Positions 34,916 through 42,614 of a stretch of DNA of 64,000 nt are shown here, in pieces. The position numbers and the translations under genes were made by a program. How positions within the stretch are numbered: position 1 is the stretch's first letter; the number at the start of each line of letters is the position of its first letter. Source of the stretch: Lientehia hominis (GTDB taxonomy: Bacteria; Bacillota; Clostridia; Lachnospirales; Lachnospiraceae); the NCBI RefSeq assembly GCF_021044755.1, contig NZ_JAJNOR010000006.1, positions 62,001-126,000 of the forward strand, written 5' to 3'. The notes beneath the pieces are model-generated. The model was given only the letters and a program-made list of their open reading frames with translations, searched no databases and was not told the origin of the DNA.

Positions 34916-35283
34916 CAGGAAATCTCTGTTTTCCAGAGTCCATGGATATTACAGTATTCATACACTGCTTTTGGTGTCTCGCCCTTCGGCACCTGAAATA
35001 CTGCCTTTGGCGCGTCATTTGGCTTAAGCTTCTTCAGGATTCCTCCACAGCATGTTTCCAGATAGATAAACATGATATAATGCTCCTCAAGCATAGGATG
35101 CTCCACACTTCCCACCGTCACTGTCAGGGTGTCGCCGTCCCTTTCCACAACCGGCAGGTGCTTCTCATTGGAAGCCTCCACAACGTTAGGCTCTAATTTG
35201 CCAAAGCTCTTCTCGCAGGCGTCTTCTCCTGCAATCACTTCCAATGCGATGCTATGACAGTTGCCGCATTTATAAAATTCCAT
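34915..35283 (-). CDS. dfx: Desulfoferrodoxin / superoxide reductase
   Basis: 122 residues from the second ATG (35281-35283); AAGGAGG is 8 bases from it but only 2 from the first. Superoxide reductase turns superoxide into peroxide without making oxygen, a defence of anaerobes. The catalytic iron site is intact: NEKHLPVV, VEHPMLEEHYIMFIYLET and YCNIHGLW supply four His and a Cys. The N-terminal desulforedoxin part has CGNC, but the usual Cys-Cys pair is reduced to a single Cys (GEDACEKS), so the second iron centre is probably lost. Confidence 0.9.
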   Translation of the reverse strand: MEFYKCGNCHSIALEVIAGEDACEKSFGKLEPNVVEASNEKHLPVVERDGDTLTVTVGSVEHPMLEEHYIMFIYLETCCGGILKKLKPNDAPKAVFQVPKGETPKAVYEYCNIHGLWKTEIS

Positions 35284-35508
35284 TTCCATTACCTCCTTAT
35301 GGCCTTTTGTATTAAATCTCCCCCGATATAGTTAAATTATACATAATTCAGACTTTAATCATTTTCACATATCAGAGAACAAGGGCGGCAGACAGTTATC
35401 CATGACAGTACTTCTTTTTCAATCAGTTGTTTTTTGGAAATTGGCATATCCACCGATACCATGATACTATTTTTATTACATTTGTAAGATTAATGGGAGG
35501 GACAAATC

Positions 35509-35879
35509 ATGGCTGCGTTGCCACAGATTTCGGAAGCCGAATATAAAGTTATGAAGGTCGTGTGAAAACTCGCCCTCATGGAGTCCCAAAACAATACAGA
35601 CCTTGATCAAACGTCTCGTGACCAAGGGCTCTCTCTTATGAAAAGCAGAACCGGGTATTTGTCTATACTCCTCTGGTAGAAGAGAGCGTATACATCGGCC
35701 AGGAAAGTAATTCTTATCTGAAACGCTTCTATGATGGAAACATCACCTCCATGTTGTCTGCCTACATTGAAAACGACAGATTGTCTGAAAAAGAAATTGA
35801 TATCTTACGTTCCCTTCTTTCTAAACGGCCTGAAAAAGAAGAAAATGATATGGCCGGCCGAATACAGTACCATTTATGA
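35509..35879 (+). pseudogene. Decayed BlaI/MecI family repressor
   Basis: Begins with a good GGGAGGG site and ATG at 35509, reading MAALPQISEAEYKVMKVV, then a stop. The remaining family segments are present in shifted frames: WSPKTIQTLIKRLVTKGSL near 35580-35640, and after another shift VFVYTPLVEESVYIGQES to SEKEIDILRSLL, ending at 35879. About a dozen codons between the first two blocks are missing. BlaI represses beta-lactamase or related genes until its BlaR1 partner is triggered. Clearly non-functional. Confidence 0.8.
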
Positions 35880-36392
35880 TTCCTGATGCTCATATTATTG
35901 GTATCCCTTTTCTTCCGATTCGTTTGACCGGAATCCTGTCGATGCTCTCATGGCTTGGAAAATTGTAAGTATATCTGTTTCCAATACCGGCACTGCCCTC
36001 GACGACGCAGTACTGAGTCCAACCGCGCGGCCGACTGGATAAATAATTTTACCTTTTCTGTCTGCAGGAAGACTCCGTCCATATCAGGCTCCATACTGTC
36101 CGCCATATGGATAGCCGGTATCCTGACCATGAACGTTTTAGTGATCCGGTCATTCCTTCGCTTTCATACCGTAAAATAATCGGCGTCTCCTTTGCAGAAC
36201 CTTGAATTACAAAAGCTTTATAATCGATGCTTACAGGAGATGAACATTAATAGGACATTCCCATATACAGTACCGTATGTTTGAAATCTTCCGTTATGGC
36301 AGGACTTTTGAAACCATGTATTTATCTGCTGCTTCATCTGATCTCAGATCATAAGAGTTCCGATGTTAGATATATTCTGCTCCATATCTTGC
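35880..36392 (+). pseudogene. Decayed and truncated BlaR1 (M56) antirepressor
   Basis: Fragments of a BlaR1-type membrane metalloprotease in several frames: a degraded start (LMLILLVSLFFRF), a membrane segment SILSAIWIAGILTMNVLVI at about 36090-36145, then LELQKLYNRCLQEMNI, and VMAGLLKPCIYLLL with DVRYILLHILQ near 36370-36392. The last piece corresponds to the residues around the HExxH zinc motif, where sequence switches directly into degenerate CRISPR repeats. The blaI remnant lies just upstream, so this was a blaI-blaR1 pair. Confidence 0.7.
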
Positions 36393-36925
36393 AAGCCACG
36401 GCGGGGAACGACGAATATAGAGCCATTAATACTGTAATTTCTTTTATTTCAGTCCACGTTCCCGCCCTGGTCTGCGTGGTCAAGTACATGCACCATTTCA
36501 ATCCACGTTCCCGCAAGGGGAACGACAGTTAATTTTTTTGTTTTGGCATCAATTGTGTAATATTTCAATCCACGTTCCCGCAAGGGGAACGACGGCTGGA
36601 AAAGGAGGAGAATTATGGCCTATGCAATTTCAATCCACGTTCCCGCAAGGGGAACGACAGTTAATTTTTTTGTTTTGGCATCAATTGTGTAATATTTCAA
36701 TCCACGTTCCCGCAAGGGGAACGACTCAACATCGATATCAGCGTCCATCTGAGATGTTAAATTTCAATCCACGTTCCCGCAAGGGGAACGACATCGTTCA
36801 CCGACTGTCAAGGTCACATTTTGCACCATTTCAATCCACGTTCCCGCAAGGGGAACGACAGATGTTGTATTTGAATCACTCACATATAAAGAGATTTCAA
36901 TCCACGTTCCCGCAAGGGGAACGAC
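36381..36925 (-). CRISPR. Type I-C CRISPR array
   Basis: Seven identical 32-base repeats start at 36495, 36562, 36627, 36694, 36761, 36828 and 36894 (ATTTCAATCCACG...GGGGAACGAC on the plus strand; the crRNA strand is minus, ending GTGGATTGAAAT). Spacers are 33-35 bases. Spacers 36527-36561 and 36659-36693 are identical. Two degenerate repeats at the low-coordinate end (36446-36477, with the second half changed, and 36381-36412, keeping only GGGGAACGAC) mark the old, trailer end. The repeat has the short GC palindrome typical of subtype I-C. Leader and cas2 are at the high-coordinate end. Confidence 0.97.
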
Positions 36926-37096
36926 TGCAAATATATCCAATAATACAACACAAAACAGAGAGAGTTTTGTATCATTTGGATATTTATTTCATACCATACA
37001 ACAATCAAGACCACAATCTACTATCAGGAAACCTTTTTTTGTGCAATTTTTTTGGTGCGAATCTCCCGGACTTTTCATGTATGCTTTACACTCGCA
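36926..37096 (-). promoter_or_regulatory. CRISPR leader
   Basis: AT-rich stretch between cas2 and the first repeat. On the minus strand GTGCGAGTG...ATTCGCAC forms a stem around TCCGGGAGATTCGCACC, followed by A-runs (CAAAAAAATTGCACAAAAAAA), a pattern common in type I-C leaders. It should hold the array promoter and integration signals. No gene is present. Confidence 0.75.
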
Positions 37097-37387
37097 CTAC
37101 AGAATCAAGGTCTCATCTGCTGCAATTCCCTTATCAACCCCGACATGCTCGACTTTTGTTCTATACTTATTTCCCAGATAGTAGAACCGAAGGCTGTCTA
37201 CCTTTTCATCTATAATTTCTGTCAATATTGACTTCAGTAACACACACTGTGCACTATCCATAATGCACTCAAATACCGAGTTCTGGACTCGCCGCCCGTA
37301 ATTAACACATTGCTTGGCAACCTTTCTTAGTCTCGTTTTTCCTCCGGCTGTCTCCGTATTCACATCATATGTAATCAATACCAGCAA
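37097..37387 (-). CDS. cas2: CRISPR-associated endonuclease Cas2 (type I-C)
   Basis: 96 residues, normal Cas2 length. With Cas1 it forms the spacer-integration complex. The ferredoxin-like fold opens MLVLITYDVNTETAGGKTRLRKVAKQC with the metal-binding Asp in YDVNT, followed by RVQNSVFECIMD. It is the last cas gene, ten bases after cas1 and directly before the leader. Confidence 0.96.
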   Translation of the reverse strand: MLVLITYDVNTETAGGKTRLRKVAKQCVNYGRRVQNSVFECIMDSAQCVLLKSILTEIIDEKVDSLRFYYLGNKYRTKVEHVGVDKGIAADETLIL

Positions 37388-37396
37388 ACTTTCACC

Positions 37397-38428
37397 TCAC
37401 TTCCACAAGAATGGCGGATATGCATCCAAATCGCCTCGCAGATATCTTGCCAGCAGCATAGCCTGAACATAGGGAACCATCCCCCACTCTATTTTCTCCT
37501 GCAAATACGGATGTGTCAGCATTTCTTTTTTTCGGTTCTGCCACTCTGTAAGGAATCGTTTTCGTGCATCATCCCTCATCATAACGGCTCCATTTTCCTT
37601 TTTCATGAAATCCTTCGGCCGAACTATTTTCTTGTTGATCATAGAAAGGACAAATCGATCCGCCAGGACAGGGCGTAACTCTTCTATTAAATCCAAGGCC
37701 AGAGAAACGCGCCCGGGACGTTCCGTGTGAAACACTCCAACGTAAGGATCCAATCCTACCGTTTCCAGTGCAGATGCGATATTATTTGTCAGCAGTGTAT
37801 AAACAAAAGACAACATTGCATTCACATTATCGGTCGGCGGCCTTTTATTTCTGCCCGAAAAAGCAAAATCTTTTTTCTGCTGCAGAATCAATTCATCAAA
37901 TACGCTGAAATAAACGCTGGCGGCCTCGCCTTCACAGCCCCGCAAGCTGTCTTTGGAGTCACAATTGCGGATTCGAAATACAGCATCTTTCAGTAAAAGA
38001 GCGGCGTGTTTAATTCTTACTGTATCAATCTGCATACTATGATCCCGGATTGAACGCTCCAGCACCCACCTTGCATTATACACTTTTCCAATAATGCAAT
38101 TTCTTGCGATTTCCAGACTGCTGTCTTCATCCATACTCGTCCGGTACTGTCTATCTCTCAATACTACGTTTCCTTTTATATTTCCCGTCACCCGTGCCAG
38201 AAATCTGCCGCCAGGACTCACAAAGCAGAGAGAAATATTCCGGTCTGCACATGCTCCCATCAAAGCCGGACTAGTTCCACGATAACCAAATGAGACGATT
38301 CCCTCCAGATTATGGAGAGGAAGGCGCCCTATTTCTCTTTCCTTATCCAGCACAACTATATTTTCGCCGTCCAAAGCAAGATAACTGTCCTCCGATGTTA
38401 CATATAAAGTATTCAGCAGTTTCTTCAT
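37397..38428 (-). CDS. cas1: CRISPR-associated endonuclease Cas1 (type I-C)
   Basis: 343 residues from ATG 38426-38428 (GGAGGAAGAAGT before it), overlapping the cas4 stop by ATGA; a longer frame reads into cas4. Cas1 integrates new spacers at the leader end. The beta-rich N-terminus (LLNTLYVTSEDSYLAL) precedes the helical catalytic domain with the metal ligands in RGCEGEAASVYFSVF, VGVFHTERPGR and LDLIEELRPVLAD. All three positions are intact, so acquisition is plausible. Confidence 0.97.
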   Translation of the reverse strand: MKKLLNTLYVTSEDSYLALDGENIVVLDKEREIGRLPLHNLEGIVSFGYRGTSPALMGACADRNISLCFVSPGGRFLARVTGNIKGNVVLRDRQYRTSMDEDSSLEIARNCIIGKVYNARWVLERSIRDHSMQIDTVRIKHAALLLKDAVFRIRNCDSKDSLRGCEGEAASVYFSVFDELILQQKKDFAFSGRNKRPPTDNVNAMLSFVYTLLTNNIASALETVGLDPYVGVFHTERPGRVSLALDLIEELRPVLADRFVLSMINKKIVRPKDFMKKENGAVMMRDDARKRFLTEWQNRKKEMLTHPYLQEKIEWGMVPYVQAMLLARYLRGDLDAYPPFLWK

Positions 38429-39087
38429 ACTTCTTCCTCCAGTGCCAGTTTTATATATTCTCCCACTGGCATGGTTTTCCCCAGCTTCGGCAGACAAATA
38501 TCCTTCAGAGAACAGCCATTACAGCTCTTACTCCACTTGACCTTAGGAGTGTAACGCCGTTCATAGTACTGATGCATTTCCTTAAACATATCCCGGACTT
38601 TCATTCTCAAGTCATCTGTCATTTCTATCGTTTCACGGCGGCGTGTTTCGCCGTAGAAAATAGCTGCCTCCGGAATAACCGTAGAAAACATTTCTTCCAG
38701 GCAGATAGTTTGGGCGGCAATCTGCAGAATATCCTCCTCTGAAATTTTGGGTTTCCCCTTTTTATATTCAATAGGAAAAATGCTGTATAACCCCCGATGT
38801 CCATGAAGATGTACTCCCTCTTCACTTCGATGGAACTCCACTACATCGCATTCCCCGCTTGCGCCCAGCGTCCTGGAGGAGACCGGCAGCGCCCTTGTAA
38901 TCAGTACATCCTTCCGGTTTTCCGTCAGATATGGATCATGTGCTTTTTTATGCATCAATTCCCCTGTGACCGTATGCACATTCTCTGCCCATTGCTGCTC
39001 AATATGAATCAAAGCCCACTGCCTGCGGCAAAATCGGAAATGCTGGATGCCGGAAATCATCAAATAATCATCTTCCCTGTACTCCAC
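38425..39087 (-). CDS. cas4: CRISPR-associated exonuclease Cas4
   Basis: 220 residues. A RecB-like nuclease that trims prespacers and checks the PAM in type I-C. The iron-sulfur cysteines appear as RFCRRQW near residue 20 and SCNGCSLKDICLP near residue 197; the nuclease core has the Asp of GASGECDVVEF and the Glu-x-Lys of IFPIEYKKGKP. The start codon overlaps the cas7 stop by one base (TAATG). Confidence 0.96.
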   Translation of the reverse strand: MEYREDDYLMISGIQHFRFCRRQWALIHIEQQWAENVHTVTGELMHKKAHDPYLTENRKDVLITRALPVSSRTLGASGECDVVEFHRSEEGVHLHGHRGLYSIFPIEYKKGKPKISEEDILQIAAQTICLEEMFSTVIPEAAIFYGETRRRETIEMTDDLRMKVRDMFKEMHQYYERRYTPKVKWSKSCNGCSLKDICLPKLGKTMPVGEYIKLALEEEV

Positions 39088-39977
39088 TATATCTTTCTGA
39101 TTACCTCCACCGTTTCAGGAACCTGCTCTTCATGAATGATAACCTCGTAATCCTGATACTTTCTCGGATAAATAATTTCTTTGTTTCTCTTTACCTCCAC
39201 AGACTCAAACAGTTTATAGGCCGGACAATCGCCCAGTTCTTTACTGTGTTTAAATACAATCAATTCCCGAACTGACATTTTCCCCCTTGCCGCCGAGTGA
39301 TCATGCTCAAACATATTGATGATCGCTTCCCACAAAAGCTCCAGATCCTCCTCCGAAAAACCTGTCACTTTCCTTGCAAGATTTGCAGAAATATATCCCT
39401 CCACTCGGTAAAGACCATAAGGTACGATATTTTTCCTCCCCATCTCCGTGCTCTTATTCCCCGCATCTTTTTCGGTGGTAATTGCTACTCTCGTAATTGT
39501 CACTTCTTGGCTTACGATTGGATCAATACTTCTGGCAAATCCGAGCTGCACAGGCCCTCTTACCTGGCCACAATTTAAAGAAGCCTTTACAAATGTGGTC
39601 ATAACTGCACCAAATGTCCGAATATCAAAAAAGTTTTTACACATAAAATCTCTGATTTTCCGATCTGCTTCCGGATCATTTTTCTTTAAATCTTTTGCTT
39701 TTGCTTCCTCGATATGCAAATACTCAAACGCCTTACTGTCACTTCGGTTTAATGGAACATTCTCTTTAATATAGATCTGATACCCCTCTTCCTCTTCTTT
39801 AATCATTTCAACATAATTACGGATTTTCCGCTTTAAGCATACATCCGTTACCAGCCCATATCCGCTTTCCGGGTCGATTCTCGGCATGTTTCCCGCGTCC
39901 GGGTCTCCGTTGGGGTTTCCATTCTCCACATCAAATAATACGACAAATTCATACCTGTTTTTAATCACTTCACCCAT
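39087..39977 (-). CDS. cas7: Type I-C Cascade backbone protein Cas7 (Csd2)
   Basis: 296 residues. Several copies line the crRNA in the surveillance complex. The family opening RYEFVVLFDVENGNPNGDPD and the block GLVTDVCLKRKIRNYVEM are clear, followed by DIRTFGAVMTTF and the C-terminal ELGDCPAYKLFESVEV. It abuts cas8c without a gap and is cotranscribed with it. Confidence 0.97.
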   Translation of the reverse strand: MGEVIKNRYEFVVLFDVENGNPNGDPDAGNMPRIDPESGYGLVTDVCLKRKIRNYVEMIKEEEEGYQIYIKENVPLNRSDSKAFEYLHIEEAKAKDLKKNDPEADRKIRDFMCKNFFDIRTFGAVMTTFVKASLNCGQVRGPVQLGFARSIDPIVSQEVTITRVAITTEKDAGNKSTEMGRKNIVPYGLYRVEGYISANLARKVTGFSEEDLELLWEAIINMFEHDHSAARGKMSVRELIVFKHSKELGDCPAYKLFESVEVKRNKEIIYPRKYQDYEVIIHEEQVPETVEVIRKI

Positions 39978-41726
39978 TTACTTATCCTCCTTTTTCTCGA
40001 AACGTTTCTGAACCTGGTGGTAATAACCCAATATAAACATTCCCTGTTCTTCTAAAGACAGGCGGCGCGGAAACGCCGCGGGCCGGTCATCTTCTACTTC
40101 AATCATTCCCTGAAGGCCGGTCAGTATTTTTTCATAAAAAATCCGTTTCCCAGTCTCTAATTTTCGGATATGACTGTTTTTCAGCTTCAACAAAATAGGA
40201 AATATCGACGCAGGCGCCGCGCAGGCCGAATTAAAATACCGATCTTTGATCGTCGCATTAATTCCGGGATTTGCATCCTCCTGAATGGCTTCCAGCACGG
40301 CAAATTCCCTTCCCAATACATAAGCCGCCTCCTTACACTGTTCATTTAATCCCACAAATTTTCCCTCCTCTGTCCATTGTTTTCCGTGATTTCGTATCAA
40401 ACAGGCTTTTATAATTGCCGCCCGTCCCCGGGTAATTCTCCCCTGATCTGCACGAATCCGTATCATCACATTACTGTATAAGCTTTCTGGATACTTTTTC
40501 CCGGATAAAACCGCTTCGAACACAGATGCCGCCATATTGGGCTGAGGTTTCTTTTCCTTTGATTTCTGGTTTACAGTCTCAAAAAGAATCCTCCAGATAC
40601 CCAGAAATTCTATTTTATCCCAGGATGGTCTTACAATTTTCATCTGCTCATAATGCTTTTGGATACTTGATAAAATATTTCCAAAATGATTTTGATAAAA
40701 GAACCTTACCGACAGCCGCGCCGCGTTGGGCGCCAGACCCAGTATGTAAAATTTTTGTTCTGGATTAATCCGAATCCCCTCTACGTCAATCCCCCGACCA
40801 GCCTGCAGGTTGGAAAAAACGCCCTTCAATATTTCCTGATTATCTTCTGTCGGCTCCATTGCTCCCATAAAGAAATCCTGATAGACCTCCTCGCCATCTT
40901 CCGCCCAGAAAAGAATAGTCGTATCTCCCAGCATAAATATATATTTTTTCTGGGAAAGCAGGTAATTCAGCGCCGTTGTATAAGCAAACATCGCGTACTT
41001 TCCAACCGGTGCATTAAAGCTCTGTTCCTTTCCGTAAGACTCAAAAGAAGGGGCGTTGAAAGACACCAATATCGCCCCGCTGGACTGCGCGCCCTGGACG
41101 CCTCGTATCGCGTTATGAATCCTGGATATTTCTGATTTTTTTCCAGTCACTAAGCAAATCTCCCGCTCCCCGTTTCCATCCGCCTGAAGAAATTCCTCCC
41201 AGGCGTTTCGTACACACGCATCTTCGTGTGCATACTGTGTTCCCACATAAAAAACAAGATTTCCTCCGGCTGTAATATCTTCCCATTTTTCAATCAGTTC
41301 TGGATTTTCCTTTGCTTTTATGGGCTCCCAGTGCTGAAAGAAATTTTTCACCGCCATGGCAGCTTCGCTTTGCACCTGTGCCAAAACAGTCTCATGCTTT
41401 TCTTTAGCTGCCTGAAAACAATCTAAAACGCGTTTTCCGCTTCCGTCCTTGTCAATCCCCAGCAGATATTTGGAATTATCACACAGGAAGTTTGCCGATA
41501 CTCCCGAAGAACGAGCCGCCATTTCCGGCACTTCCATCAGTTGAGGTAAATAGGCCGTCTTTTTCCCGCGCTCCACTTCCTGCTTGAGCGAGATAATTCC
41601 CAGCAGATTCCCCTCTGCATCAATGTCCAGTGCATAGGACACTTTTGTCTGACACCAGCCCTGCCTTGACACCTTTCCCTGTTTCGCCAAAGTCTCATAG
41701 TGCTTTACCAACGCCTGCAGTATCAT
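39978..41726 (-). CDS. cas8c: Type I-C Cascade large subunit Cas8c (Csd1)
   Basis: 582 residues, typical for Cas8c, which recognises the PAM and recruits Cas3. Its N-terminus MILQALVKHYETLAKQGKV and SYALDIDAEGNLLGIISL are characteristic, as are FNAPSFESYGKEQSFNAPVGKYAMFAY and the C-terminal helical region with YHQVQKRFEKK, which in this subtype also supplies an internally translated Cas11. The start overlaps the cas5c stop by four bases. Confidence 0.96.
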   Translation of the reverse strand: MILQALVKHYETLAKQGKVSRQGWCQTKVSYALDIDAEGNLLGIISLKQEVERGKKTAYLPQLMEVPEMAARSSGVSANFLCDNSKYLLGIDKDGSGKRVLDCFQAAKEKHETVLAQVQSEAAMAVKNFFQHWEPIKAKENPELIEKWEDITAGGNLVFYVGTQYAHEDACVRNAWEEFLQADGNGEREICLVTGKKSEISRIHNAIRGVQGAQSSGAILVSFNAPSFESYGKEQSFNAPVGKYAMFAYTTALNYLLSQKKYIFMLGDTTILFWAEDGEEVYQDFFMGAMEPTEDNQEILKGVFSNLQAGRGIDVEGIRINPEQKFYILGLAPNAARLSVRFFYQNHFGNILSSIQKHYEQMKIVRPSWDKIEFLGIWRILFETVNQKSKEKKPQPNMAASVFEAVLSGKKYPESLYSNVMIRIRADQGRITRGRAAIIKACLIRNHGKQWTEEGKFVGLNEQCKEAAYVLGREFAVLEAIQEDANPGINATIKDRYFNSACAAPASIFPILLKLKNSHIRKLETGKRIFYEKILTGLQGMIEVEDDRPAAFPRRLSLEEQGMFILGYYHQVQKRFEKKEDK

Positions 41727-42382
41727 CGAATCACCTCGCAGTCTTCCAAATCCACGACGCCCCGGCGCATAACAGCCCGGAAAAACATTGGCTGTATATT
41801 CTCCGGATCCGAATAATCCAGGTCATAAAGCATAAATCCCAGATCCTTTTCTTCCACAACCTCGTAAGCGCCATGGACTTCTTCCTCATAAAGACAAAAA
41901 TTCACAGGAAATTCCCGGCATCCAAAATAGGGAGTGTGATAGCATTCCCCGCGCCTTAAACGCCTCATGATAATATCCTTAAACTTCCCCGGATTATCGC
42001 TGTCGTTTGCTTTGTCCGTCAACTCAAAATGAGCATCTATAACATACTCCACATCCTTTAATAATAGAGACGCCCTCTGTACAATTTCCTCTTTGCTGCT
42101 GATGAAAAGTTCTTTTTTCGCACCGTTATAGACTGAAAGCGCATTATTAGCCGAAAGCTTACTTTTGACCTCATTCCTCCGAATGGAAGTAAACCGGATG
42201 GGTTTTATGACGTGAATACGGTCGATCTTCCAGGACATGCCCGGATGCCAATAGATTGCTTCCAAAATACCCCTGGCGGCAGACGGCGTCATGATATCGT
42301 AGCTGCAACGTTCTACTTTCATTTCTGGACGGGAAAAGAGTGCATAATCCCCCCAGACTTTTACTCTTACCCCTAGGCTCAT
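41723..42382 (-). CDS. cas5c: Type I-C crRNA-processing protein Cas5c (Cas5d)
   Basis: 219 residues from the ATG at 42380-42382 (GAGAGG, 6-base spacing); an ATG six codons earlier has no site. In subtype I-C Cas5 cuts the pre-crRNA in place of Cas6 and stays on the 5' handle. Typical blocks: GDYALFSRPEMKVERCSYDIMTPSAARG (read here in parts), EAIYWHPGMSWKI and ECYHTPYFGCREFPVNF. A sigma-A-like promoter 5' of it (42514-42542) suggests transcription independent of cas3. Confidence 0.96.
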   Translation of the reverse strand: MSLGVRVKVWGDYALFSRPEMKVERCSYDIMTPSAARGILEAIYWHPGMSWKIDRIHVIKPIRFTSIRRNEVKSKLSANNALSVYNGAKKELFISSKEEIVQRASLLLKDVEYVIDAHFELTDKANDSDNPGKFKDIIMRRLRRGECYHTPYFGCREFPVNFCLYEEEVHGAYEVVEEKDLGFMLYDLDYSDPENIQPMFFRAVMRRGVVDLEDCEVIR

Positions 42383-42513
42383 CTCTTTCCTCTCTTTCAT
42401 TTTTATTTTTTATCATCATTATTAGTTATATAGTATCATAAATCCATTATTTACAATATAATTTTTTGTTATTTTTCATACATTTTTATACTATTTGCAA
42501 TTCTATTCTATCT

Positions 42514-42542
42514 TATTTATTTTATCGTATATCTTGTGTCAA
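42514..42542 (-). promoter_or_regulatory. Promoter before cas5c
   Basis: Minus strand TTGACA (42537-42542), 17 bases, TAAATA (42514-42519), in an AT-rich gap of about 230 bases between cas3 and cas5c. It would drive cas5c to cas2. Confidence 0.5.
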
Positions 42543-42569
42543 AGATAAGTTTGAATTGAATTATTGTCG

Positions 42570-42608
42570 AAAATCCACAGAGAGAGCCAGTTTATTCTGG
42601 CTCTCTCT
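42570..42608 (-). terminator. Terminator after cas3
   Basis: AGAGAGAGCCAG, six-base loop, CTGGCTCTCTCT: a perfect 12-bp stem 6 bases past the cas3 stop, then GTGGATTTTCG on the minus strand. It separates cas3 from the cas5c operon. Confidence 0.75.
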
Positions 42609-42614
42609 GACATT

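Noticed and set aside
35290..35508. Search for a tRNA or riboswitch in the gap before the blaI remnant
   Set aside because: No cloverleaf, conserved aptamer core or terminator was found.
36538..37215. 225-codon plus-strand frame across the CRISPR array
   Set aside because: Repeated peptide units are simply translated CRISPR repeats.
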